From NCBI GenBank assembly GCA_046704445.1, contig JBJKRW010000073.1, positions 1 through 27,070 on the forward strand: DNA of 27,070 nt, written 5' to 3'. Of the stretch, positions 1 through 7,760 are shown piece by piece. A model generated the notes under the pieces. That model did not search any database. It was not told the origin of the DNA and was given only the letters and a program-made list of their open reading frames with translations. A program made the position numbers and the translations under genes. Numbering within the stretch: the first letter of the stretch is position 1; each line of letters begins with the position of its first letter. This stretch comes from JBJKRW01 sp046704445 (GTDB lineage: Bacteria > Patescibacteriota > Microgenomatia > UBA1406 > GWC2-37-13).

Positions 1-2
1 AT

Positions 3-137
3 ATAGATTGGCAGAGTAAAACTCAGATTATCGAAAAACTGCATCCAGTAATACAAACGAATGTTTTTGTGCAAGAAAAGATCAGAGGACGCGGGTTTTT
101 CCATACTTCACATTGTAACAGAGATCATTTTTCATAA
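3..137 (+). CDS. C-terminal fragment of an unidentified protein
   Basis: A frame open from the left edge runs 44 codons to TAA at 135-137. The residues read IDWQSKTQIIEKLHPVIQTN and end in a His/Cys-containing tail (FFHTSHCNRDHFS). The frame is stop-free over its whole visible length and is followed by an AT-rich gap with a promoter-like hexamer before the next gene, as expected for the end of a real gene. The fragment is too short to assign a family, and the start lies outside the window. It could be a chance open frame. Confidence 0.45.
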   Translation: MDWQSKTQIIEKLHPVIQTNVFVQEKIRGRGFFHTSHCNRDHFS

Positions 138-199
138 GAGCGGTCAATTATTGTAATTCCTATTTATAAAAATAAATCCGTGACCGGATACGGAAAAGG

Positions 200-205
200 T
201 ATAAT
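200..205 (+). promoter_or_regulatory. -10 hexamer of the GNAT gene
   Basis: A perfect TATAAT ends 5 nt before the ATG at 211, so the transcript would start at about the start codon. No convincing -35 lies at 16-18 nt, and no Shine-Dalgarno sequence is present. Confidence 0.5.
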
Positions 206-210
206 AGATC

Positions 211-639
211 ATGGATGTTTTGATAAGGGATTATAAAAACAAAGACTTCAATCAGCTTCTTTCGATACTGAAAAAATCCCACATGTTCAGTCCTACCTGG
301 GAGACCCGTAGGAATTTTGCCTCAATGATAAAAATCAATCCTCACGCAATTCAGGTCGCCGACATTAAAGGCAGTGCGGTAGGGTGCATTATTATAGATC
401 CTCACGGCAAAGACGTATCTTTTTTGTACCGACTTGTTGTCAAAGAAGAATATAGGGGTAAGGGTATAGGGACAAAACTTCTTGAAAGAGCAGAACAACT
501 GGTCCGCAAGCAGGGAGGAATAGAGACGGTGCTTTTTATCAGCGCAGACAATGAAAATCTTATGAAATATTACGGGAAAAGGGGATATGTTACGTCGGGA
601 CGTTTGTTTAAGGCAATGTGGAAATCCCACAAATCATGA
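211..639 (+). CDS. GNAT-family N-acetyltransferase
   Basis: This 142-residue protein has the length and layout of a single-domain Gcn5-related N-acetyltransferase, which moves an acetyl group from acetyl-CoA to an amine. The strand carrying FLYRLVVKEE (about 71-80) leads into the acetyl-CoA pyrophosphate-binding loop YRGKGIGTKLL (81-91, the R-x-x-G-x-G signature). The C-terminal half has the usual N-E-N-L-M-K-Y-Y-G-K-R-G-Y motif (about 115-127). The protein is soluble with no signal peptide. The substrate cannot be read from the sequence: small-molecule, aminoglycoside-like and protein N-terminal targets all fit. The gene stands alone, with its own TATAAT directly upstream and a new promoter before the next gene. 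Family assignment is secure; specificity is unknown. Confidence 0.9.
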   Translation: MDVLIRDYKNKDFNQLLSILKKSHMFSPTWETRRNFASMIKINPHAIQVADIKGSAVGCIIIDPHGKDVSFLYRLVVKEEYRGKGIGTKLLERAEQLVRKQGGIETVLFISADNENLMKYYGKRGYVTSGRLFKAMWKSHKS

Positions 640-672
640 AAGACTTATTTGCAGGAAAAGACCGTTCTGTAG

Positions 673-704
673 TTGACAAAAAAAAGAGGCTTCATTAGTA
701 TAAA
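673..704 (+). promoter_or_regulatory. Promoter of the first zinc-ribbon membrane gene
   Basis: A perfect -35 TTGACA lies at 673-678. Two -10 readings are possible: TAGTAT (696-701, 17-nt spacer) or TATAAA (699-704, 20-nt spacer). Either would start transcription at or just beside the ATG at 708. The AGAGG at 685-689 is too far from the ATG (18 nt) to be a ribosome-binding site, so a leaderless mRNA is likely. Confidence 0.6.
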
Positions 705-707
705 GAT

Positions 708-2240
708 ATGGATCAAAAAAAGAACTGCGACGCGTGCGGTGCGGAAAATGAACTGACCGCAATTTTTTGCATGAAGTGCGGCGCAAAATTGCCGGAATCA
801 ACACCGCAAAAAGAGGTTTCCGCGGATGTTCCGTCTATTCCCGAACCGGTTTCATCTACCGAAAACAAGGAAACGTCACGATCATCAATTTCCTCGGCAG
901 CGGGTACGGAAACAGAAGCATCTTTAAAACCTGAGCCGACGAACCCCGGGAATTCACCGGTCGGAATCGATCATAGTCAACCGATTAAGCCTGTCAAACA
1001 GACAAAAAAACTTTTTGCCATTCTGTTCGTACTTATTTTCATACTGGTACTTGCGGGAAGTACGGGAATTTTTGTGTTGTATAAATACGTAATCAATAAT
1101 CCGTACAACGTGTTGGTTTCCGCGTTTCAGAAGTCTGCGGACGCAACATCGTTCAAAGTTGATTTTACCTCTCAGGATAATAATATAGGGCTTTCCGCCT
1201 TTGCGGACAGAAAACCGAATGCATTGTCGAAAATTCAGGTAAACCTGAAAAATATCGAAGACAAACAGGAGAACAACCTTAGTACTTCTATTATTCTAAA
1301 CCAAAAAGATCTGTATTTTTCGGTTGCGTTTGCGGGCGCCGATCAGTTGATCCAACAGGTTAAAACCCTTATTCCGACAATCGAAGATACCCAGACATAT
1401 GCATTGGTCAAGCCGGTATTGTTCAATTCAAAATGGGTACATTTGATTTTTCCCGAAAGCACAACCGCTTCGGATGCAACAAATGTGACTCCGACGACTA
1501 TGTTTTCGGCAACAGAAATACAAAATATAAAAAGTAACCTAAAAGACCTGTTAATTATTAAGAACTTCGAAAATAATTATTCCTATCAAGGAAAAAGTTA
1601 TAAACGGATTATCATGGGATTGAGTAAAACGAAGATGCTTGCGCTGCTAAACGATCTTAAAAATTCAAACGCAGACATTAAAGTAGCTCAGGTTAATTCG
1701 ATGATCCAGGTGGTGAATTCGGTCAACAATTGGGATAGCGATTTGATCGAAATGTTGATTAATGGAGACGGGTACATCAGTTATGTAACCGTATCAATGC
1801 CTCAGATTCCCAAGGACGCGTTGAACCAGAGTATTTCTGAGAATATGTCTTCACAGGGAGGATTGGGAGAAACGGCAAAAGGTTTGGCCGATACGTTTCT
1901 GAATACCATCGACAATAAAAACAAAACAGGATTGATCAAAGTGGGAACGCTGGCGTTCAGCGACTATAACAGTACCGTATCGGTTGAAAGGCCGACGGAT
2001 GTAGTCGAATCCGAGCAGATAATCCAATATGCGCAAAAAGAACTTCTTCCGCTTCTGCTGCCCTTGTTTATGGGCGGGTCTTATCCTTCCACCTTTCAGA
2101 ACCCAAGCGGATATCCCGGTGCGCTTAACAACAACTTTGCGTATCCTACTCCTTATCCGTCCGTAAAAGTCAATTCATATCCTTCAGTATCGACAACCAA
2201 TCCAAATCTTTTCATGAATCAGGGGGTTCCGTTACACTAA
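708..2240 (+). CDS. Zinc-ribbon, single-pass membrane protein with large exported domain
   Basis: This 510-residue protein begins with a short zinc ribbon (C7-x2-C10 and C21-x2-C24, with GAENE and GAKLPE beside the knuckles). A Ser/Thr/Pro-rich linker (about 30-98) follows, then one strong membrane helix (about 102-126) after a Lys-rich stretch, which predicts cytoplasmic N-in, C-out topology. The roughly 330-residue outside part is rich in beta-prone segments and Asn/Ser/Thr, like bacterial lipoprotein or lipid-binding folds, but I do not recognise a named family. The tail (about 460-510) is low complexity in Pro, Tyr, Ser and Asn, with repeated YP steps (YPGA, YPTPYPSV, SYPSV), resembling wall- or surface-associated tails. 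It heads the zinc-ribbon gene series and has its own promoter. Function is unknown; a surface sensor or adhesin is one inference. Confidence 0.8.
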   Translation: MDQKKNCDACGAENELTAIFCMKCGAKLPESTPQKEVSADVPSIPEPVSSTENKETSRSSISSAAGTETEASLKPEPTNPGNSPVGIDHSQPIKPVKQTKKLFAILFVLIFILVLAGSTGIFVLYKYVINNPYNVLVSAFQKSADATSFKVDFTSQDNNIGLSAFADRKPNALSKIQVNLKNIEDKQENNLSTSIILNQKDLYFSVAFAGADQLIQQVKTLIPTIEDTQTYALVKPVLFNSKWVHLIFPESTTASDATNVTPTTMFSATEIQNIKSNLKDLLIIKNFENNYSYQGKSYKRIIMGLSKTKMLALLNDLKNSNADIKVAQVNSMIQVVNSVNNWDSDLIEMLINGDGYISYVTVSMPQIPKDALNQSISENMSSQGGLGETAKGLADTFLNTIDNKNKTGLIKVGTLAFSDYNSTVSVERPTDVVESEQIIQYAQKELLPLLLPLFMGGSYPSTFQNPSGYPGALNNNFAYPTPYPSVKVNSYPSVSTTNPNLFMNQGVPLH

Positions 2241-2261
2241 CAATTCATTTGCGTCTATTAA

Positions 2262-2939
2262 ATGATTCTATCGAGTAAACAGCGGTATTTGCAGGTGGCG
2301 CTTAACTCTACGTTACATGAGGCGCGAAACATTATAGAAAGTCTTCCTCAAAGCAACCGGATTATTCTGGAAGCGGGTACACCGCTTATTAAGACTTACG
2401 GTGTTCAGGCAATACGAAATCTATATGAGTGGATGCAGGTAAAGCTGTACGGTACCGATTTTCTGCCGTATGTTGCGGCGGATTTGAAAACTATGGATAG
2501 GGCAGATACAGAAGTATCTATTGCAAAACAGGCTGGGGCTTCCGCAGCAATATGTCTTGGACAGGCACCTGTGGAAACAGTAAATGCATTCATTGCCTCA
2601 TGCAAAAAAAACGGGATTGACAGCATGCTGGATATGATGAACGTGGAATTTCCTATTACCATCCTTCGGAAACTTGCAAAACAGCCGGATGTAGTGATAC
2701 TGCATAGGGGAGTGGACGAAATCAACTTCAATAAAGACAAACCGATTCCGTACGTGCAGATAAACAAGGTTTTAAGTTCATACGACGTGATGATTTCCAT
2801 TGCAGGAGGAGATACGATCCGTGAAGTGCAACGTGCCGTATTCAACGGCGCAAATATTGTAATTGTCTGGAAGGAGTTCTATCATTCGACCAATCAGACG
2901 GGAGATCTGGCACAGCAGTTTCTTGCGGAAATCAAATGA
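2262..2939 (+). CDS. 3-hexulose-6-phosphate synthase-like (OMP decarboxylase superfamily)
   Basis: This 225-residue TIM-barrel protein is close to the usual 205-215 residues of hexulose-phosphate synthases. The N-terminal strand and helix (QVALNSTLHEARNII, 11-25), EAGTPLIKTYGV (37-48) and the superfamily D-x-K-x-x-D motif DLKTMD (74-79) match the HPS/3-keto-gulonate-6-phosphate decarboxylase branch. Later elements are HRGVDE (148-153) and the phosphate-binding AGGDT (181-185). HPS condenses formaldehyde with ribulose 5-phosphate, or runs in reverse to make pentose. The aspartate usual in the first strand (ALD) is Asn here (N15), and the end of the last strand (IVIVWKEFY) is unusual, so activity or specificity may differ. 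The start lies 21 nt after the previous stop, and the gene overlaps the next by 4 nt (ATGA), so it is probably co-transcribed with membrane proteins. No phosphohexuloisomerase is visible nearby. Confidence 0.75.
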   Translation: MILSSKQRYLQVALNSTLHEARNIIESLPQSNRIILEAGTPLIKTYGVQAIRNLYEWMQVKLYGTDFLPYVAADLKTMDRADTEVSIAKQAGASAAICLGQAPVETVNAFIASCKKNGIDSMLDMMNVEFPITILRKLAKQPDVVILHRGVDEINFNKDKPIPYVQINKVLSSYDVMISIAGGDTIREVQRAVFNGANIVIVWKEFYHSTNQTGDLAQQFLAEIK

Positions 2940-3901
2940 ACATTCAATCCGAAAATCCCGAACAATTCAATGACGTTCCCATTCAGGTAGACTGCAGCTG
3001 CGGATATACCGCTTTTATTTTTGACAATAAAACTGATTGTGTAACAAGGTGCAAACGGTGCGGAAAACCCGTTTATTTTCTTAATTGCAAGAATCCCAAA
3101 TGTCAGACCGGATTCTGCTTTCCGGAAAATGACCGTGCATTAGATATTCCCCGGAGGACATGGAAATGCGGCGAGTGCAGACAGGTAAATCAGATCACCG
3201 AAGAGGCTTTGCATAAAACAGTAGTCAATTACACACTTAAAGAAATACCTGAACCGGTTCAGGTGAAGTACGGTTTGAAATCGCAGGGGAAAATAAAAAA
3301 GATAGTTGTTTTTGTCATCTCTTTTTTGTTTCTGTCCGTAATCTTTATCGGGATGCGGATAAGCGAATATCTGGGAATATGGTACGGCAGGTTTATTTGT
3401 TCTTTTTCCGCTCCGGGCACCTGTCTGGCTTTCGGCAACAATATTTATTGGTTTCTTCTCCTCTTTATAGTTGATTTTGTTCTGTTTATTCTGTTTGCCG
3501 TATTGATATCCAGAAAAGACCAGGTTTCCATGATGCCGGTAAATGAAAAAATTAAAAAAAGACAAGGATTAATACGGATTATATTTTTTATATTTTGCGC
3601 ATTTATGTTGGTGCTTTCGCTTGATTCATATATTATATTTTCTCCGAACACAATAACGGTTTCCGGCCTTATTTCGGGCAAAAGAGTGGTCAAACGCGGG
3701 GAAATAGCCAGGTTCAATACCGACGCGGTATATAACTCAAGCAGCCACGGGAGCAACTGCGCGTATTTTTATACAGTAATTACTAAATCCGATAAAAAGA
3801 TTGGATTGCGGTTCGACGTACCCAATAAGCGATTTTTTTCACTGATCGCACAATGGTATCGGGTACCGCATGATTTTACGGGGGATAAAACATGTCTCTG
3901 A
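2936..3901 (+). CDS. Multi-zinc-ribbon polytopic membrane protein
   Basis: The 321-residue product starts with a cysteine-rich cytoplasmic region: C20/C22 with C39/C42, then C51, C56 and C61, then C78/C81. This is enough for two or three zinc knuckles. Three predicted membrane helices follow (about 122-141, 171-192 and 211-236), and a C-terminal soluble part (about 237-321) contains ITVSGLISGKRVVKRGEIAR and a Ser/His/Cys-containing turn. The ATG overlaps the stop of the hexulose-phosphate-synthase-like gene by 4 nt, indicating translational coupling. I do not recognise a family. The multiple ribbons distinguish it from neighbours carrying a single one, but the ribbon-then-membrane plan is the same. 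Role unknown. Confidence 0.75.
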   Translation: MNIQSENPEQFNDVPIQVDCSCGYTAFIFDNKTDCVTRCKRCGKPVYFLNCKNPKCQTGFCFPENDRALDIPRRTWKCGECRQVNQITEEALHKTVVNYTLKEIPEPVQVKYGLKSQGKIKKIVVFVISFLFLSVIFIGMRISEYLGIWYGRFICSFSAPGTCLAFGNNIYWFLLLFIVDFVLFILFAVLISRKDQVSMMPVNEKIKKRQGLIRIIFFIFCAFMLVLSLDSYIIFSPNTITVSGLISGKRVVKRGEIARFNTDAVYNSSSHGSNCAYFYTVITKSDKKIGLRFDVPNKRFFSLIAQWYRVPHDFTGDKTCL

Positions 3902-3924
3902 GATGCAACAGTGTAAGAATTTTT

Positions 3925-3934
3925 TATATATAAT
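3925..3934 (+). promoter_or_regulatory. -10 region of the zinc-ribbon beta-propeller gene
   Basis: Overlapping TATATA (3925-3930) and TATAAT (3929-3934) lie 7 and 3 nt before the ATG at 3938. No Shine-Dalgarno sequence precedes the ATG, consistent with a leaderless transcript. The -35 is weak. Confidence 0.4.
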
Positions 3935-3937
3935 ATA

Positions 3938-5248
3938 ATGGAATTTTTTTGTCCCAAATGTAACGCACATAACCAGGAAGGAGCGGTATATTGCGGTAAT
4001 TGTGGTTTTGCCTTACCGCTAAAAGATAATACGTTCTCCATATTGTCCAAAATAACAGGAGCAATAGTTCTGTTTATTGTTGTTTTATTGATTATTTCAA
4101 TTTCGATTGTTGCGTATAAGACAGCACAAAGGAAAGCGAAAGAAACGGTAGTGATTACTCCAACTCCGGCTAAAACGATGAATCATTCGTTGAAATTATT
4201 TAGCAACTATAGGCTTCCGAAAGATAAAGTTATCAGTGCTTTTTATCCGGAAAAAAACATCGCATATCTTATTAATCTCAGGCCTTATATAGATACGGGA
4301 CCCGATACGTATAAAACTAGAATAACCAACATAGAGAAAGTTAACGTAATTACAGGAGAAACACAGTTAATTAAAAAAAGCGAACCGGGATATTGGTTGT
4401 TTGGTGCGCAAACATCGCGGAACGGACAATATATTCTATATTTTTCCGCAAAAAATGTAGAATCGGCACCCGGTATGGCTGAAGAAAAATTACACTTGAT
4501 GAAATCTGACAGATCAACTGAACGGATAGTAGAAGGCTCTGCGTTTGAATATTCATTCAATCCTGATAATGCATCCTTTGTCTACGTAGATGGATTATTC
4601 GGCGGCAATTTGATTCAGGAAGACATTGCGACCGGATCCAAAAAAACATTAGCCACAGACTCTACGGTTACACTCAATGGTTGGTTATTTGTCGAGTTTT
4701 CTCCAGATGGAAAATATCTTATTTATCCCGGGGCAATCAACGATGACGGAAAAAGTTGGACACTTTGGCTCATGGATTTAAACAGCAAAGCCAAGCATTC
4801 AATTTTTGAAAACGGGTTGCGCGGGTATAAAAATGCAAACTATTCTATTAGTTTTAGCACCGTTCAGTGGTCTCCGGATAACAAAACGATATTTATTGAC
4901 TACACGGTTCCGGTTAATGCACCGGAGGGTAATGCCCCGGAAGAATGTCATGGGCTATTATATAATCTTCAGACTAGGGCTATAATTGACTTGAGTAAAC
5001 TTAATCTAAATTGTGATGACGGTGCTTCTTTTTCTCCGGACGGAAAACAATTAATCATTTCTATAAAACAAGCGGCAAAGCATTATTTGGCAACAATTGG
5101 ACTAAACGGACGTCAGGGCACAACAGAACAGGAATTGCCAAAAGACTCTGAAGGAGAATACGGATATTATTCTGTATATTGGCCGGATCAAAACACTATT
5201 TATATAGAAGATGTTACACACGGTATTTGGCAATATATTATTTTTTGA
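3938..5248 (+). CDS. Zinc-ribbon, single-pass membrane protein with exported TolB/WD40-like beta-propeller
   Basis: This 436-residue protein has an N-terminal zinc ribbon (C5-x2-C8, C19-x2-C22) and one membrane helix (about 40-60). A short linker contains ITPTPAK, and a roughly 350-residue exported domain follows. The domain holds repeated propeller-blade signatures of the TolB/PD40 type, with FSPDGKYLIY and FSPDGKQLII as clearest copies and variants FNPDNASFVY and WSPDNKTIFI. Such propellers bind proteins, sugars or lipids; none of the catalytic motifs of propeller-linked peptidases is visible. The gene has its own TATAAT just upstream and is separated by 36 nt from the previous gene. The combination of a cytoplasmic ribbon with an outside propeller suggests signalling or anchoring across the membrane, which is inference. 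Confidence 0.8.
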   Translation: MEFFCPKCNAHNQEGAVYCGNCGFALPLKDNTFSILSKITGAIVLFIVVLLIISISIVAYKTAQRKAKETVVITPTPAKTMNHSLKLFSNYRLPKDKVISAFYPEKNIAYLINLRPYIDTGPDTYKTRITNIEKVNVITGETQLIKKSEPGYWLFGAQTSRNGQYILYFSAKNVESAPGMAEEKLHLMKSDRSTERIVEGSAFEYSFNPDNASFVYVDGLFGGNLIQEDIATGSKKTLATDSTVTLNGWLFVEFSPDGKYLIYPGAINDDGKSWTLWLMDLNSKAKHSIFENGLRGYKNANYSISFSTVQWSPDNKTIFIDYTVPVNAPEGNAPEECHGLLYNLQTRAIIDLSKLNLNCDDGASFSPDGKQLIISIKQAAKHYLATIGLNGRQGTTEQELPKDSEGEYGYYSVYWPDQNTIYIEDVTHGIWQYIIF

Positions 5249-5274
5249 GTACCGGTCTGTAGTTTTCAAGACAC

Positions 5275-5303
5275 TTTACAGATATCGGAAATCTGTTTAT
5301 ACT
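5275..5303 (+). promoter_or_regulatory. Promoter of the zinc-ribbon RDD / VWA pair
   Basis: TTTACA (5275-5280) and TATACT (5298-5303) are separated by exactly 17 nt, a good sigma-70-type promoter. The predicted start near 5310 leaves a leader of about 4 nt before the ATG at 5314. Confidence 0.65.
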
Positions 5304-5313
5304 AAAAAAATAT

Positions 5314-5826
5314 ATGATCTGCTCAAAATGCGGCAGGCAGAATGAAGAAGGAAACAAATTCTGTTCTTCATGTGGAACCATACTTTCTCTTGAGATCTCC
5401 AAAGACACCCAAAATACTACTGTCGTATATGCAGGTGTGGGAAAGCGGGTAGTTGCTTTTATTATGGATTGCGTTCTTTCTTTCGGTGGTATAGGGTATG
5501 GTGTGGGTGTCGTTACGGGTAATGTCACATCAACCGGATTCAGTTTATCCGGAGGATCTGCGTTTCTTGCTTTCTTTCTCATATTCGCGTATTTTGCCGG
5601 TTTTGAAGCATGCTTTGGAGCCACACCGGGGAAAATGATTCTAAAAATAAAAGTAACCCAGAGAGATGGATCAAAATGTGATATTACAGCGGCCATACTG
5701 CGGAACATTCTGTTATTTGCAGACGCGCAGTTTTTTGGTTTGGTAGGCATAATTCTTATACTAAAAGCAAAACATAAACAACGGTTAGGAGATTTAATTG
5801 CGAAAACAGTTGTTATTCAACAATGA
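5314..5826 (+). CDS. Zinc-ribbon RDD-domain membrane protein
   Basis: The 170-residue protein joins a zinc ribbon (C3-x2-C6, C17-x2-C20) to an RDD domain. The signature Arg45 and Asp52 occur in KRVVAFIMD (44-52), followed by hydrophobic segments at about 48-69 and 82-103. The conserved TPGKMILKIKV (104-114) and the closing QRLGDLIAKTVVI (156-168) also match. RDD proteins are small membrane proteins of poorly defined function, some linked to ion transport or stress. The stop overlaps the next start by 4 nt, so this gene and the VWA gene at 5823 form a coupled pair. The cytoplasmic ribbon at the N-terminus fits the topology of the other ribbon proteins here. Family assignment is firm; role is unknown. 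Confidence 0.85.
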   Translation: MICSKCGRQNEEGNKFCSSCGTILSLEISKDTQNTTVVYAGVGKRVVAFIMDCVLSFGGIGYGVGVVTGNVTSTGFSLSGGSAFLAFFLIFAYFAGFEACFGATPGKMILKIKVTQRDGSKCDITAAILRNILLFADAQFFGLVGIILILKAKHKQRLGDLIAKTVVIQQ

Positions 5827-7286
5827 TTTGCTCGAAATGTCAAACAAATAATCCCGTTGGAACAAAATTCTGTACGCATTGCGGTAACAGTTTTGTTTCC
5901 TCACCACCAACACCGAATATCTCTACATTTTCTTCATCACCTTCGGAATCTCATTTTCCATCTTCATTCTCTTTTACCGACAATCCCTGGATTATGGCGG
6001 CAATAGGATTTGCGTGTGGGGGAGGAATACCCGGAGTTATCGTATTCTATCTTATCTGGCGGCGCAATGACTGGGAGATGAAGAAGAAAATCCGATTTAC
6101 GGCTTTATATCTTATCGTACTTTACATTATAGTATTTACATCGGTATTTTTGATTTTCGGATCGGTTTTTAGTGCTTATAAATCCAAACAGGCGACTTTG
6201 TCAAGCAATCAGTCTTTTATCAAAACTACCGGTAAACAGGGGAATGGAGCAGGAATGATTCCTCTAACTCCTACTCCGGATTTAACAGTCTTGGCAAAAT
6301 ACGATAAAGACTCCAACGGTAACGCGATACCCGATTTTGTTGAAACCGCTCTGGGATGGGATCCAACAGTAGAAAAATGTCAAGAACAAGCATGCGGTAA
6401 GTCCGAGACAGGCACACAGTCACTTTCAAAGAAAAATATTCTGCTCATTCTTGATTCTTCCGGATCCATGGCAGAGTCGCTTGGAGGTGAGGAAAAAATG
6501 ACTGCGGCTAAATCAGCTCTTACCGATTATGTGAATTCGCTTGAGTCAAACATGAATGTTGCTCTTATGGTTTATGGCAATCACGGATCCAATTCTACGG
6601 ACGATAAAGCAATTTCCTGTAAAGGGATTGATATTCTTTATCCTCTGGGTCCTGTCGACAAGACAAAGTTTAATCAGGCAATAAATTCCTTTCAACCGAC
6701 TGGTTGGACTCCTATCGGCGATGCGCTTCGCAAGGCGCAAAATGAAATTTTTGCCGGTCATGAGAATGAAAACAACTATATAATCCTGGTGACAGACGGA
6801 ATTGAAACCTGCGATTCAAATCCTGTTACAGCAGTTCGTCAGCTTGAAGCATCGGGTATTAAACCGGTCATAAACGTGATTGGTTTGGCTATTAACAGTT
6901 CAGATCAATCTCAGCTTCAGCAACTTGCCGATCTCGGTGGAGGAAAATACTACGCGGCCAATAGCACCAAAGAACTTTCCGATGCTTTGAGTGCAAATTT
7001 TAAAGATATGGTAAGCGTTGTACAGGATATGCATTGTTTGAATGTAAACTTTGTAACCTACGGTCATTGTCTTGATGTCGAAGGCGTGGAATCAGGTTTA
7101 TATCTCATGAAAATAACGCCCGCATCCCAGGCTGAAAAAGACAAAATCAAACAAGTTCAGGATGCAATCATCAACAGAATACGGGATTTACAGAGCACAT
7201 CCCAACAAGATTATCAAATTAACTATAACGAGAGACAGGGGGTTTTGAATAATTTGAATGAACAGCAGCAAAATTTGAGCAAATAA
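5823..7286 (+). CDS. Zinc-ribbon, two-TM protein with von Willebrand factor A domain
   Basis: In this 487-residue protein a zinc ribbon (C3-x2-C6, C17-x2-C20) and a Ser/Pro-rich linker are followed by two membrane helices (about 57-78 and 93-116) and a TPTP linker (about 149-152). A calcium-loop-like DKDSNGNAIPD (161-171) comes next, then a VWA domain from about 205. The metal-ion-dependent adhesion site looks complete: DSSGS at 211-215, Thr296 in WTPIGDA, and Asp325 in VTDG. The C-terminus is a Gln/Asn-rich helical, possibly coiled-coil, region. VWA domains with an intact site usually bind protein partners through Mg2+. By the N-terminal ribbon and two helices, the VWA part could face the same side as the ribbon; topology is ambiguous and a re-entrant or single spanning helix would change it. 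The gene overlaps the RDD gene by 4 nt. Confidence 0.85.
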   Translation: MICSKCQTNNPVGTKFCTHCGNSFVSSPPTPNISTFSSSPSESHFPSSFSFTDNPWIMAAIGFACGGGIPGVIVFYLIWRRNDWEMKKKIRFTALYLIVLYIIVFTSVFLIFGSVFSAYKSKQATLSSNQSFIKTTGKQGNGAGMIPLTPTPDLTVLAKYDKDSNGNAIPDFVETALGWDPTVEKCQEQACGKSETGTQSLSKKNILLILDSSGSMAESLGGEEKMTAAKSALTDYVNSLESNMNVALMVYGNHGSNSTDDKAISCKGIDILYPLGPVDKTKFNQAINSFQPTGWTPIGDALRKAQNEIFAGHENENNYIILVTDGIETCDSNPVTAVRQLEASGIKPVINVIGLAINSSDQSQLQQLADLGGGKYYAANSTKELSDALSANFKDMVSVVQDMHCLNVNFVTYGHCLDVEGVESGLYLMKITPASQAEKDKIKQVQDAIINRIRDLQSTSQQDYQINYNERQGVLNNLNEQQQNLSK

Positions 7287-7306
7287 ATTCAAAAAGCATT
7301 AAATTT

Positions 7307-7708
7307 ATGAAAAAACAAATTATTTTATTTATAGTGCTAGTTGGTCCACTTAGCTTATTTATAGGTAGTATTATTTCCAGCACTGTGACTAATCCGTTAC
7401 TGATTGCTTTTGTTCTTAATCAAAATCCTTTTGCTCATTCAATCACTGTTACTGCCCATAATGAACAGCAATATGCCCTATACAAATCTTTTTCTTCCGT
7501 ATTAACTACGATTGCTGTTGTTAGTTCCTTTTTAGTTATTCAGTTAATTATGTGGCATAAAGCCACCTGGCCGACTAAGGCTAAAATTATTGCCTCTGTG
7601 TTTTCATTGATTAGTTTACCGTTAATTATGTTTTTCATTGTGTTAACTATGTTTGTTATATGGTTCTTTAATTGTCTGTTTTTTGGCGGTGCAGGTTGTG
7701 AGTTATAG
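7307..7708 (+). CDS. Small polytopic membrane protein, unknown
   Basis: The 133-residue protein is mostly hydrophobic, with likely membrane segments at about 4-26, 63-84 and 93-120 and short polar loops. It ends in a Cys-containing tail (NCLFFGGAGCEL). No known family is recognised. It starts 20 nt after the VWA gene, so it could be the last member of that transcript. Its codons are more AT-rich than those of genes upstream. The start is the first ATG (MKKQI), a natural membrane-protein N-terminus. Confidence 0.65.
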   Translation: MKKQIILFIVLVGPLSLFIGSIISSTVTNPLLIAFVLNQNPFAHSITVTAHNEQQYALYKSFSSVLTTIAVVSSFLVIQLIMWHKATWPTKAKIIASVFSLISLPLIMFFIVLTMFVIWFFNCLFFGGAGCEL

Positions 7709-7735
7709 GCATAAATAAAAAGCACAAATTAATAT

Positions 7736-7754
7736 TATAATTAAAAAATAGGAG
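7736..7754 (+). promoter_or_regulatory. TATAAT plus a genuine Shine-Dalgarno sequence
   Basis: TATAAT (7736-7741) is followed by AGGAG (7750-7754), which sits 6 nt before the ATG at 7761. This is the one clear, well-spaced ribosome-binding site among the starts I examined in the window, and it supports the chosen start. Confidence 0.6.
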
Positions 7755-7760
7755 TATTCT

